Positions 13,426-22,205 of a stretch of DNA of 31,608 nucleotides are shown in pieces. Positions within the stretch are counted from its first letter, which is position 1; each line of letters begins with the position of its first letter. The stretch is from the NCBI GenBank assembly GCA_021816545.1, contig JAKAXP010000005.1, forward strand, positions 1-31,608, written 5' to 3'. A program made the position numbers and the translations under genes. The DNA comes from Bacteroidota bacterium (GTDB taxonomy: Bacteria > Bacteroidota > Bacteroidia > Bacteroidales > VadinHA17). A model generated the notes under the pieces. The model searched no databases and was not told the DNA's origin. It worked only from the letters and a program-made list of their open reading frames with translations.

Positions 13426-16116
13426 ATGCGCAAAACAACAATCCTTATCATTTACCTCTTCCTAATCTGCGGAGCTGCCAGCGGACAGGAAAAAATGGGA
13501 TACCCGACAGATACCCTGACCCGCAGGATCATTGAACAGGTAATCATTTTCCCGCAGGAGAAAATCCATCTTCATCTTGACAAGCCGGTCTACCTGGCCG
13601 GCGAAACAATCTGGTTCAGGGCTCATGTGGCTGACGCAGTGCTGCATACTCCCCTTTCAGGGCAGTATGTGTATGCGGAACTTGCCGATCCGCTTGATTC
13701 GGTTGTAAGCCGCGTAAAGATCAGACCTGACTCCGGCGCCTTCTGCGGACATATAAACCTCAACCAGAACCTCACAGAAGGGGACTATACCCTCTCGGCC
13801 TGGACTGAAAATATGCTCAACCCAGGGGCCGATTATCATTTCAGGAAGCAGATCCGGGTTGAAGGTCCCCTTTCTGCCAGCGTTAACACGGTGGTTGAAT
13901 TCACGTACGAAAAGAATGAGCGATACACCGCCGAAGTATCATTTGTTGACATCAAATCACACAAAAGGATTTCACCTGAAAATCTTCGCATGAAAGTCAA
14001 CCGGCAGCAGGCGGAAGATGTCAGGACTGACCCCGATACTGTATCGAGGTTCTCATTCAGGCTCCCGGATGATACTGACCTGCGGATACTTTTTATCGAA
14101 TCCGCCAGGAGCCGGGAATTTGTTGCAATTCCCTCACCAAAGGAGGATTATGAAGTCTCATTCCTTCCTGAGGGTGGAAACATACCATCAGGCACGGAAT
14201 GCCGCGTTGCCTTCAAGGCAGTCAACATTCGCGGCTTGCCTGAAGACGTGACATTGACAGTCACAGATTCTGCCGGCAAGGAATTAACCCGGGCAGAAAC
14301 CTTCCATGACGGGATGGGCCTTTTCTTCCTGACCGCTGAAAGCGGAAAGGAGTACTATGCAGTCTGCAAAAACAGCACCGGGCTGGAGAAGCGGTACTTG
14401 CTCCCGGCCCCGATGGACGGAATCTCTGCCCTAAGCACAGAACAGGCAGGAGATACCCTCTATGTAAGTGTTCTCAGTTCGGCGGTCAGGCAGGGTGAAC
14501 AGAACCTGTTCCTGCTTCTGCACACGAGGGGCATTATCCATTATGCAAAGCCATGGGATAACCGTTACGGCACTCTCTGCTTCGATACGGGAAAGTTTCC
14601 ATCGGGGGTGCTACAGGTACTTCTTCTTGACGCCGCGATGAAACCATTGAGCGAACGGCTTGTCTTCATCATGGGCAACGACCAGGCAAGGGCGGATCTG
14701 ATCCCGGACCAGCAGAGTTACGACAAGCGACAGCAGGTAAATGCAACTGTAAGGATCACCTCCCCGGACGGATCACCCCGTGCAGGAAGCTTCTCCGTCT
14801 CGGTGACGGATAACAGGGACCTGCTTCCTGATACTTCAGTCACAATACTTACATCACTCCTGCTGACCTCTGAGCTGAGAGGTCATATCAGCAACCCGGG
14901 GTACTATTTCCGCAAAAATGACCCGCGGGCTGCCGTAAGCCTCGACCTGCTGATGATGACAAACGGCTGGAGACGCTATGATATTCCTGCTGTACTGGCC
15001 GGAGACTTTATGCATATGAAATACCCCCCGAGGGTCGGCATGGAGATCAGGGGGAGAGTCAGATCGCTGGTGCTGGGCAAGCCGGTGAAAAATGCCGAGG
15101 TGGCAGCATTCTCATGGGGCACCGGATATATTGAGGTGACCAGGACCGACTCCCTGGGAGAGTTCGCATTCAGTGGTATCGAATTCCCTGACAGCACGGA
15201 GTTTGTCATCCAGGCCCTTAATAAAACCGGTAAACCCACGGTTGAACTGATCCTTGAAAATGAGCAGTTCCCTCCTGTTGCAGCCTTACCGGCATTTACC
15301 CGTACATTTTCCGACAAAACACCTGATAATCAGCAGATGAGCAGCTACCTGACCAGGGCTGACACCAGGTATACAATTGAAAACGGGATGCGCACCGTCT
15401 ACATAGAGGAGGTAATCATCACAGCCAAAGCTCCGGAGAAAAAGGACTACAGCTTCTCATACTACATGCCGCGGGTAAGTCAGCCATCCAATTATATGCT
15501 TGATTACGAACAGATTGAGGAGATGCATCCTTCTAACCTCTCTGAAATCATCTACCATATTCCATTTACCCGGGTGGAGGGTGGAAAGGTGATAATTGAC
15601 CGGATGCGGTTCAATCTCAACGGTGAGCTGACAGCTGTGCTGATCATTGATGACATGATAATCTATGATTACAATATTGATGAGATTGACCCTTACAGTG
15701 TAGAAAGAATAGCTGTCCTTAAAGGAGGACAGACCACCCTCCTCGGAGGCGACGGAGCCGGAGGTGCCATTGTCATTACAACCAGGAAGGGGATGTCGGC
15801 CTACAAGGAGTTGCCGAAGTACAATATAAGGACCGCCATGCCGCTCGGTTACCAGGAACCGGCCGAATTTTACTCTCCCCGCTATGAAACTGAAGAAAGC
15901 AGGGAGATCGGACCTCCGGACCTGCGGACAACAATATACTGGAACCCGGATGTGAAGATATCTGCCGATGGCGAAGCCTCCTTTCAATTCTATACGGCAG
16001 ATTCCCCGGATGATTATTCAGTTGTGATTGAAGGAATCACTGAAGACGGGATGATAATCCGGAGCCGGAGCACTCTGAAGTCAAAAAGCCTGGCGGAAGA
16101 GGCAGGGGACCGCTGA
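13426..16116 (+). CDS. Large exported protein with macroglobulin-like MG2 region and TonB-plug domain, no barrel
   Basis: The 896-residue protein has a Sec signal peptide (residues 1-20, ending AASGQ). Residues ~45-150 resemble an alpha-2-macroglobulin MG2 domain (EKIHLHLDKPVYLAGETIWF). The middle is a series of beta-rich domains. Residues ~538-600 resemble a carboxypeptidase-regulatory-like fold (IRGRV … KPVKNAEVAAF … GEFAFSG). Residues ~658-785 are a TonB-receptor plug-like domain (EEVIITAKAP … IDDMI … VERIAVLKGGQTTLLGGDGAGGAI). A conserved tail begins YWNPDVKISADGEASF near residue 840. A 22-strand barrel, which would need several hundred more residues, is absent. Such proteins are widespread in this phylum and are thought to act at the outer membrane or periplasm; the function is not known. 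The stop is only 14 bases from the convergent CotH gene's stop. Confidence 0.85.
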   Translation: MRKTTILIIYLFLICGAASGQEKMGYPTDTLTRRIIEQVIIFPQEKIHLHLDKPVYLAGETIWFRAHVADAVLHTPLSGQYVYAELADPLDSVVSRVKIRPDSGAFCGHINLNQNLTEGDYTLSAWTENMLNPGADYHFRKQIRVEGPLSASVNTVVEFTYEKNERYTAEVSFVDIKSHKRISPENLRMKVNRQQAEDVRTDPDTVSRFSFRLPDDTDLRILFIESARSREFVAIPSPKEDYEVSFLPEGGNIPSGTECRVAFKAVNIRGLPEDVTLTVTDSAGKELTRAETFHDGMGLFFLTAESGKEYYAVCKNSTGLEKRYLLPAPMDGISALSTEQAGDTLYVSVLSSAVRQGEQNLFLLLHTRGIIHYAKPWDNRYGTLCFDTGKFPSGVLQVLLLDAAMKPLSERLVFIMGNDQARADLIPDQQSYDKRQQVNATVRITSPDGSPRAGSFSVSVTDNRDLLPDTSVTILTSLLLTSELRGHISNPGYYFRKNDPRAAVSLDLLMMTNGWRRYDIPAVLAGDFMHMKYPPRVGMEIRGRVRSLVLGKPVKNAEVAAFSWGTGYIEVTRTDSLGEFAFSGIEFPDSTEFVIQALNKTGKPTVELILENEQFPPVAALPAFTRTFSDKTPDNQQMSSYLTRADTRYTIENGMRTVYIEEVIITAKAPEKKDYSFSYYMPRVSQPSNYMLDYEQIEEMHPSNLSEIIYHIPFTRVEGGKVIIDRMRFNLNGELTAVLIIDDMIIYDYNIDEIDPYSVERIAVLKGGQTTLLGGDGAGGAIVITTRKGMSAYKELPKYNIRTAMPLGYQEPAEFYSPRYETEESREIGPPDLRTTIYWNPDVKISADGEASFQFYTADSPDDYSVVIEGITEDGMIIRSRSTLKSKSLAEEAGDR

Positions 16117-16130
16117 ATCCTGAAGCAACC

Positions 16131-18401
16131 TTAAAATATGACCAGTCTGATGTTCTCTCCGGAGCCTGTGGTAAGGATATAGAGACCGGGAGCAAATCCG
16201 TCAGCATTAACAGTTTCGGCATCATAGCCCCTGTAAACCAGAATACCTGCAGAATTATAGATCAGGAAGTCGCACCTCCTGTTCAGTCTGATAAGGCCTC
16301 CCGGGGAGGGATTTGGCCAGGCCTTGAGCTTTTCTTCTTTCGGAGTCACCCCTGAAGATGTGATGTTGTTTGATCTTCCCGGGGTAGATGTTGCCATGAA
16401 AATTATCTCTTCAGCACCGTCACTTTTTCTTCCCATGCTTACATCCTCACGCTGAAGGGTGAAGGTAACGGAGTCAACCACAAGAAAATCTGCCGAGTAG
16501 ATGCCTATCTCCTCTCCCTCCTTGCTGAGCTTGAAGGGAGCGTGCCTGCTGCCAGCGGTGGTGTTGCCGTCAGCCCAGATAAGGATGAAACTCCCGGAGT
16601 TAAGCATAACCTGCGGCAGTCTCCATTTGTCAGGATCACTGAAATTATCCGTCAGGTAAAAGTCGCCAAGGAATATATCCCTGCTGTCGCCGTTCCAGAG
16701 CTCAATCCAGTCGCTGTAGATACCATGTTCGTCGGCCGCAATTTTCTCATTGTCTGCCATAAACTCATTGATAAACAACAGTGGCGTGTCACCTGCCACC
16801 GGGGCTACATCTACCGGATCACACGGCAGTATTGTTGTTCCGCCGGACACTCCTGCTGCCATCACCTGGTAACTCACCCCCACCCTGTCAGATATGCCGT
16901 CTACGGCAGCCCGGTAAAATCCGGTACCGTCGCCGGTCATGGCTGCCTGCTGAAAAGGACCTCCTGCTACCGAGTACATCAGTGTAACCGTTGCAGGCAG
17001 GTCGACAACTTCAACAAATGCGGTTACCTGAAAGGGTGCCCCCTCTTTTCTTTCATGAGTGATATACCTGATGACCGGATCAGGGGTCCCCGGCTCGATC
17101 TGATTCGCCATTGATTCCTTCCGCGCCTCAAGGTAGGGATAGAGTCCCCATTTTACGTGAGCGCCCAGGGCAGATGTATATGAGTTCAGGAAATCAGTAT
17201 GGTCATACCCGTAATCTTGCGGATAGTACGGATCGCCGGCAACGTATGGCGAGATCATCTCCTTCCGCGCCTCAACAGCCTGCACCAGCGAGTCAACATC
17301 AAGTGTCGTGCTGATGAGCTGCGATGCATAGAAACTGAACTGCTTTCTGAGTTCCGGGTTGTTGATAATACGGTCATAGAGTGGCCGCAGCTGGTCTCCC
17401 CCGGGTTGCCAGGCGTATATGTTCCTCGTAGCCCAGTTTATGCCGAACCAGTCAATACCGAATGTATTGTCTACATCATAGGGTAAATATTCGAACTTCC
17501 CGGTACGGGTGTTGTGATAGAGGTAAAAGTTGTTCTTGTTATAGATATATCCGTCCCAGTCGCCGCAGAATATCTGCACGGCCATGATCTTCAGATAGTC
17601 CTGAATATTGAACACCCGGTCAAGGTCACATGGCAGGGATGCGTCGCTTGAGTTATGCAGGACACCTATGAATCGTGTCAGGTCCGAAAAGTCATCTTCC
17701 TCCTCGTTGGTTGTCAGCTCATAGACCCACCGCGAGCCGTTCCATATCTTATAGCTTGCAGGATCGCCTCCTCTGTATGCAAGGTCTGCCGGGTACAGGC
17801 ATTTAAACAGGTTGCCGTCCTTGTTTCCGAAGCGTGACTTCGCAAACTCCTCGTCAATGTGTTCAACATTGATATAGAGGCCATAGTAATTGCCGTTTAT
17901 GTAAACCCTTACGTGGTTTGACCGCGGTGCAGGGATATTCCACTTCCGGAGTATGTCCCACATTATCTTGGAGCGCATCACCGAGGGATCATTATGCTCA
18001 CCGTTGAGGTTCATCTTCTCGACACCCTGGTACTTTCCCCCTTCGGTGAAGGTGTTGAAGGAGATCTTGAATGATTTTTTCTTCGACTGGCGCGAAGTGT
18101 TGCCTCGCAGTCTGAAGCCAACAGGGTCAACCGTATCGCGAACCGCGCCATTGTCAAACACGAAAGTGGCACGGAACTCCCTGTCGCTGTATGGATTGGC
18201 GTATATCCAGGCAAGTGAATCAGGAGGAATTGTGATATAGACCACGGGGACAACTGTATCGGCAAAGAGCTGGCCGTTATCCGGAAACGAAGGCTGCGAC
18301 CGCAGGACGGCAGTGGCGAACAGCAGGAGCATGATGAAGACAGAGGCCCTTCTGGCCATACCGGTCATGTGTAATATTGAGGCAATGGCTCTTTTCACCA
18401 T
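16131..18401 (-). CDS. Secreted CotH-kinase-like protein with lamin-tail domain and T9SS sorting signal
   Basis: The protein has 756 residues. The frame opens at 18401, but the signal peptide is best read from Met15 (18359; MARRASVFIMLLLFATAVLRSQ), so the true start may be there. Residues ~55-430 form a CotH-type atypical kinase domain, with FRLRGNTSR, KKKSFKISF, DWDGYIYNKNNFYLY and the metal-site-like PYDVDNTFG. Residues ~545-650 are a lamin-tail domain (LFINEFMADNEK … DWIELWNGD). From about residue 690, AWPNPSPGG begins a T9SS type A C-terminal sorting domain that ends in LYILTTGSGENIRLVIF. The protein is therefore predicted to be secreted across the outer membrane and cell-surface attached. 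CotH of Bacillus spores phosphorylates coat proteins; whether this one is a kinase is unknown. It is convergent with the upstream large gene and divergent from the GNAT gene. Confidence 0.92.
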   Translation of the reverse strand: MVKRAIASILHMTGMARRASVFIMLLLFATAVLRSQPSFPDNGQLFADTVVPVVYITIPPDSLAWIYANPYSDREFRATFVFDNGAVRDTVDPVGFRLRGNTSRQSKKKSFKISFNTFTEGGKYQGVEKMNLNGEHNDPSVMRSKIMWDILRKWNIPAPRSNHVRVYINGNYYGLYINVEHIDEEFAKSRFGNKDGNLFKCLYPADLAYRGGDPASYKIWNGSRWVYELTTNEEEDDFSDLTRFIGVLHNSSDASLPCDLDRVFNIQDYLKIMAVQIFCGDWDGYIYNKNNFYLYHNTRTGKFEYLPYDVDNTFGIDWFGINWATRNIYAWQPGGDQLRPLYDRIINNPELRKQFSFYASQLISTTLDVDSLVQAVEARKEMISPYVAGDPYYPQDYGYDHTDFLNSYTSALGAHVKWGLYPYLEARKESMANQIEPGTPDPVIRYITHERKEGAPFQVTAFVEVVDLPATVTLMYSVAGGPFQQAAMTGDGTGFYRAAVDGISDRVGVSYQVMAAGVSGGTTILPCDPVDVAPVAGDTPLLFINEFMADNEKIAADEHGIYSDWIELWNGDSRDIFLGDFYLTDNFSDPDKWRLPQVMLNSGSFILIWADGNTTAGSRHAPFKLSKEGEEIGIYSADFLVVDSVTFTLQREDVSMGRKSDGAEEIIFMATSTPGRSNNITSSGVTPKEEKLKAWPNPSPGGLIRLNRRCDFLIYNSAGILVYRGYDAETVNADGFAPGLYILTTGSGENIRLVIF

Positions 18402-18453
18402 GCAATATTACTCAATTTAATACCTTTATACTCCGGAAAACGGCAGTACGACT

Positions 18454-18993
18454 ATGAACGGAACACCACTGAGGTTTACAGACGGCATTGTGACAATCCG
18501 CAAGTTCAGGCGGAGTGACAAATTCAGGATGGCCGAGATAGCGAACAATGAAAAGATCGCGGCCAACCTCAGGGATGCATTTCCTTCACCATACTCTGTT
18601 GAAGATGCTCAGAAGTTTATTTCCATGTGCCTGCGGCAGGATCCGTACCAGGTCTTTGCCATCGAATTTGAGGGAGAGTATGTCGGCAACATCGGCCTTC
18701 ACAGGCAGGATGATGTTTACAGGAAGACTGCAGAACTGGGGTATTTCATCGGGGAGCCGTGGTGGAACAGGGATATCACGACCCGCGCGGTAAATCTCAT
18801 CTGTGATTACGGGTTCCGCGAGCTGGATATAATCAAGATCTTCTCCGGTGTGTTTTCATTCAACACCGCCTCGCAGAGGGTGCTTGTGAAGTGCGGTTTT
18901 GTACTTGAAGCCATCCTGAAGTCAGCTGTTATCAAGAACGGCGCGACCTGCGATGAGTACAGGTATGCAAGATTCAGCACCCCAAAGGTTTGA
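18454..18993 (+). CDS. GNAT family N-acetyltransferase (RimJ/RimL-like)
   Basis: The protein has 179 residues with the Acetyltransf_3 pattern: an N-terminal LRFTDGIVTIRKFRRSDK, a central strand with IEFEGEYVGNIGLHRQ, ELGYFIGEPWWNRDITTRAV for acetyl-CoA binding, and the C-terminal NTASQRVLVKCGF. It transfers acetyl from acetyl-CoA to an amine; RimJ/RimL relatives act on protein N termini or small molecules. The substrate is not predictable. It is divergent from the CotH gene across only 52 bases, so the two promoters must overlap. The stop is 22 bases from the convergent DUF302 gene. Confidence 0.92.
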   Translation: MNGTPLRFTDGIVTIRKFRRSDKFRMAEIANNEKIAANLRDAFPSPYSVEDAQKFISMCLRQDPYQVFAIEFEGEYVGNIGLHRQDDVYRKTAELGYFIGEPWWNRDITTRAVNLICDYGFRELDIIKIFSGVFSFNTASQRVLVKCGFVLEAILKSAVIKNGATCDEYRYARFSTPKV

Positions 18994-19015
18994 ATGCCGG
19001 CATACGGACGCCAGG

Positions 19016-19402
19016 TTAAAGGCGATCGAGCGATTTCCTGAGCTTATCTCCCACTTCAGCAGCAATCTGCGAAACAGTTTCATTATGTACTGACATCATC
19101 GCATCGGCGGGGTTGACAGCAGCTATTTCGATTTGGTTGTCCCCCTGTTCAATGACAAGTACATTGCACGGAAGCATCACCCCTATCTTGTCTTCGGCCT
19201 GAAGGGCCTTATAGGAGTAAGCCGGGTTGCAGGCTCCGAGGATGCGGTACTTTTTGAAATCGACCCCGAGCTTGTATTTGATTTTCTCATGGAGGTTGAC
19301 CTCGGAAATGACGCCAAATCCCTCGGCAAAGAGAGCTGCGGTTACCTTTTCAACTGCGACATCAAATGATGTTTCAAGTGTTTTTGAGAAGTAGTATGCC
19401 AT
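19016..19402 (-). CDS. DUF302 domain protein
   Basis: The 128-residue protein has no signal peptide. The sequence follows the DUF302 pattern along its length: KTLETSFDVAVEKVTAALFAEGFGVISEVNL, then YRILGACNPAYSYKALQAEDKIGVMLPCNVLV, with the conserved NP and PC pairs. DUF302 proteins are small alpha/beta homodimers of unknown function, often found next to redox or metal stress genes. Here it stands alone, divergent from the DUF6544-like gene across 108 bases. Confidence 0.93.
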   Translation of the reverse strand: MAYYFSKTLETSFDVAVEKVTAALFAEGFGVISEVNLHEKIKYKLGVDFKKYRILGACNPAYSYKALQAEDKIGVMLPCNVLVIEQGDNQIEIAAVNPADAMMSVHNETVSQIAAEVGDKLRKSLDRL

Positions 19403-19510
19403 TTTTGCCGGTTTTAATTTTCACCTGGTTTAATGAAAGGTAAACAATTTTTGTGTGTTTTGGTTCGGAAAAAATCAATACCTGAAATCTGAGACAGGTT
19501 GCTTTCTTAA

Positions 19511-20362
19511 ATGTTATGGGTAATTTTACTTCAAATATATTCTGCCGCCGCTACTAACAGTATTCACTATGTTGAAAATTACAATGCATCACAGCCAATG
19601 AAGAGGGTTTATCTTAAAGACCGGGCCAGTCTTATTCTTCGCAACAAACCAAATGAGGAACAGCTCTTTACAGAGAAGCTGGTGGCCGGATTGCCGGATC
19701 CTCTGATAAAATACCTGGAGGTATGCGGATACATTAATACCCCGGTACCATACAATGCAGACGTCACCTGGTCCGAGAGTTTTATCAAAATGTCCCCCGG
19801 CAGGGAATGGGGTCAGCTTAATACAGTTCAGTTCAATTCGGTTGATCCGGTTGGAAGGGTGGCATACATGAAATTCCTTAAAATGCCTGTTGCCGGAAGA
19901 GACCTGTACCACGACGGTTACGGAGAAATGAAGGGGAAACTGCTCGGCTTATTCAGGGTGATTTTTGATAACAGCAGGGAAACGGCACAGTCAGTGCTGC
20001 TTACAACATTTTGTGAATTCACGCTTGTTCCGGGATACCTGTTGTCAGACAAAGTCAGATGGGTAACTGTTGATAATAAGTCAGTACGCGGCACACTGTC
20101 AGACAGCGGGATCAGCGTAATGGCGCAATTCAATTTCAATGATGAGGGTTTTCTGACTGACGTTGAAACAGTTGACAGGTATTATACCGAGGGTAAAAAC
20201 AAGTACAAAAAAGTAAGATTCTCTGCTCTCATTGAAAGTTACAAAAGGCAGGGAAACATAATGATCCCTGAAAGGATGAGAGCTGTCTGGCACCTGCCGG
20301 AGGGTGATTATGAGTACTTCCGGGGAACGGTTGACCGGGTAGTTTATAACGTTCCGGGCTAA
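19511..20362 (+). CDS. DUF6544-like protein
   Basis: The protein has 283 residues. The pattern LPDPLIKYLEVCGY followed by a beta-rich middle, DGYGEMKGKLLGLFRVI, LTTFCEFTLVPGYLL and KVRWVTVD … VMAQFNFNDEGFLTDVETVDRYY matches the DUF6544/DUF6920 group of unknown function. The N terminus is short (about 14 hydrophobic residues) where relatives often have a full membrane anchor or signal peptide. An in-frame stop (19508-19510) sits directly before the ATG, so no longer start is possible. The protein is either cytosolic, weakly exported, or slightly truncated. No operon partner is obvious; the GH16 gene starts 50 bases later. Confidence 0.7.
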   Translation: MLWVILLQIYSAAATNSIHYVENYNASQPMKRVYLKDRASLILRNKPNEEQLFTEKLVAGLPDPLIKYLEVCGYINTPVPYNADVTWSESFIKMSPGREWGQLNTVQFNSVDPVGRVAYMKFLKMPVAGRDLYHDGYGEMKGKLLGLFRVIFDNSRETAQSVLLTTFCEFTLVPGYLLSDKVRWVTVDNKSVRGTLSDSGISVMAQFNFNDEGFLTDVETVDRYYTEGKNKYKKVRFSALIESYKRQGNIMIPERMRAVWHLPEGDYEYFRGTVDRVVYNVPG

Positions 20363-20412
20363 CATAAACATTACCGTAGATTTCTCCTTCATAAAAACAA
20401 CTGACTGCAACA

Positions 20413-21267
20413 ATGAAACCCATGATTACAAGATTTATCGCAATAATGCTCCCGTTGTTGCTGCTCTGGCCGGTTGGCGTCGCTGCTCAAAAGCAGCCCA
20501 GGCCTCAGAACGGATGGCAACTGGTGTGGCAGGATGAGTTCAACGGGAAATCCCTTGACACCTCAAGGTGGAACGTCCTGATCCGTGAAACCAGCAAGCA
20601 CGGAGAGCTTCAGTATTATGTGCCGGATGAAGTATACCTTGAAAACGGTTGCCTGAGGATCAGGAGCCGGGTTCGCAAATTCGGCTCAAAGGAATATACA
20701 AGCGGCAGGCTGGATACGGAAGGTAAATTTGCTCCTGTTTACGGCCGGTTTGAAATTCGCGCAAAACTGCCCGGGGGACAGGGCTTGTGGCCGGCACACT
20801 GGCTCTACCCGCAGGAGCGCAACTGGCTCATGGAGAAAACAATGGAAGATGCCGTTGCTGCCGGGAAAGAGAGACTTATACCGGAAGAGAGACCCTGGTA
20901 TACCGAGATTGATATAATGGAATTCCTCGGCCATGAGCCGGGTGTCCTTTACGGAACGATGCATTATTGCGACTTCGACGGCACAAGAAGATCAACCTCG
21001 GGAACATGGAGAAGCGATGTGGATTATACAAAGGACTTTCATGTCTACGTACTTGAATGGGAACCTGATTCTGTCCGCTGGTTTATAGACGGTCACCGGA
21101 TTCATGCCACAGCGAATGGGATACCTCACACTCCGCATTACATTATCCTGAACACCGCCATCGGCGGGAGCTGGCCGGGCAACCCCGACTCCACAACCGT
21201 ATTCCCTCAGTATCATGACATAGACTACGTAAGGGTATACAGCAGGGGTGACTATTTTCCGAAATAA
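20413..21267 (+). CDS. Secreted glycoside hydrolase family 16 (beta-glucanase/laminarinase type)
   Basis: The protein has 284 residues. Signal peptide MKPMITRFIAIMLPLLLL… ends near VAAQ. The mature protein is a single GH16 jelly-roll domain beginning at WQLVWQDEFNGKSLD. The catalytic motif ExDxxE is EIDIME at residues 165-170 (nucleophile Glu165, assisting Asp167, acid/base Glu170). Substrate-cleft motifs GRFEIRAKLPGGQGLWPAHWLYP and HVYVLEWEPDSVRWFIDG are present. It hydrolyses beta-1,3 or beta-1,3/1,4 glucans, or another GH16 substrate such as a galactan. It has no CBM, T9SS tail or lipobox, so it is probably periplasmic. No SusC/SusD pair is nearby. Confidence 0.95.
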   Translation: MKPMITRFIAIMLPLLLLWPVGVAAQKQPRPQNGWQLVWQDEFNGKSLDTSRWNVLIRETSKHGELQYYVPDEVYLENGCLRIRSRVRKFGSKEYTSGRLDTEGKFAPVYGRFEIRAKLPGGQGLWPAHWLYPQERNWLMEKTMEDAVAAGKERLIPEERPWYTEIDIMEFLGHEPGVLYGTMHYCDFDGTRRSTSGTWRSDVDYTKDFHVYVLEWEPDSVRWFIDGHRIHATANGIPHTPHYIILNTAIGGSWPGNPDSTTVFPQYHDIDYVRVYSRGDYFPK

Positions 21268-21308
21268 TTAACCTTCTGTAAATTGCTTCAGCCTGAAAAA
21301 CCCTTAAA

Positions 21309-22100
21309 ATGACGACCCCGAACTACAAGTTTCAGAAAATCGTCCACACAAGGATAGCAACCTTTGACATTTTCGAGGTGGGCATGGGGAAGCATCACAT
21401 TTCAGCCATGCTTGAATTTGACGTCACTGAGAGCAGGGCCAGACTCCGTGAACTGAGGAAGAAAGGAGTGCCTGTGTCATTCAATGCATGGCTTATAAGG
21501 GTTATTGCAACTGTCCTGGAGAAATACCCCGAATCAGCGGCATATGTCTATAACAGGAAGAAGCTCATAATCTTCGAGGACATAAATGTTTCCATTATTG
21601 TAGAAAAGAAGATTGGAGAAACGAAAGTCCCGATCCCGCTTGTCATTGAAAAAGCGAACAAAAAGTCGGCTGCAGAGATCAGTGCGGAGATTGAGGCTGC
21701 CAAAAACCAGGAACTGAAAAAGGGGGATATCGTCCTTAAGAAACAGTCATCTGCATCTCAAAGACTCTACTATCAGCTTCCCGGATTCATCAGGAGGCTA
21801 TTCTGGAGACTTTTGCTTAAAAACCCGAAGGCAGCCTTCAGGACAATGGGCAATGTGTCCGTCACATCGGTCGGAATGATTGGGAAAGTAAACGGATGGT
21901 TCATCCATAAATCGGTGCATCCGATTTCCTTCGGGGTAGGATCAGTACTTGTGAAACCCGTTGCAATCAACAGCGAGGTAAAGCCAAGGGAGATGCTGAA
22001 CATGACAGTGCTCGTTGACCACGATGTAATTGACGGGGCGCCCATGGTCAGGTTTCTCGGAGACCTGACTGAATGCATTGAAAACGGAAGGGAGATTTGA
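21309..22100 (+). CDS. Stand-alone 2-oxoacid dehydrogenase E2-type acyltransferase domain
   Basis: The 263-residue protein resembles the catalytic core of E2 components (chloramphenicol-acetyltransferase fold) but has no lipoyl domain and no E1/E3-binding domain. It shows KIVHTRIATFDIFEVGMGKHHISAMLEFDV at the start, VTSVGMIG in the middle and the active-site motif DHDVIDGAP at the end. The catalytic His is 238 and the Asp 242. Classical E2s have Arg right after the His (DHRxxDG); here it is Asp239. A basic, aromatic-rich helical segment (LPGFIRRLFWRLLLKNP) around residues 155-175 may contact membrane or partner. No dehydrogenase E1 or E3 gene is near, so it is probably not part of a standard complex. 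The acyl donor and acceptor are unknown. Confidence 0.88.
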   Translation: MTTPNYKFQKIVHTRIATFDIFEVGMGKHHISAMLEFDVTESRARLRELRKKGVPVSFNAWLIRVIATVLEKYPESAAYVYNRKKLIIFEDINVSIIVEKKIGETKVPIPLVIEKANKKSAAEISAEIEAAKNQELKKGDIVLKKQSSASQRLYYQLPGFIRRLFWRLLLKNPKAAFRTMGNVSVTSVGMIGKVNGWFIHKSVHPISFGVGSVLVKPVAINSEVKPREMLNMTVLVDHDVIDGAPMVRFLGDLTECIENGREI

Positions 22101-22205
22101 ATTCCTTCCAGCCGGTGTTTAGGTCTCTATGGCCCGCTTTTTGTGGCTGCTGAATCTGGTTTTCAGTCTGATCATGCCATACTATAATCCCTAAATATCA
22201 AAGTT

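Noticed and set aside
15457..15987. 176-residue minus-strand frame opposite the plug domain
   Set aside because: It overlaps a well-conserved TonB-plug region and has no motif of its own.
16542..17114. 190-residue plus-strand frame opposite the CotH protein
   Set aside because: It is a shadow of the CotH/lamin-tail gene; no domain is seen.
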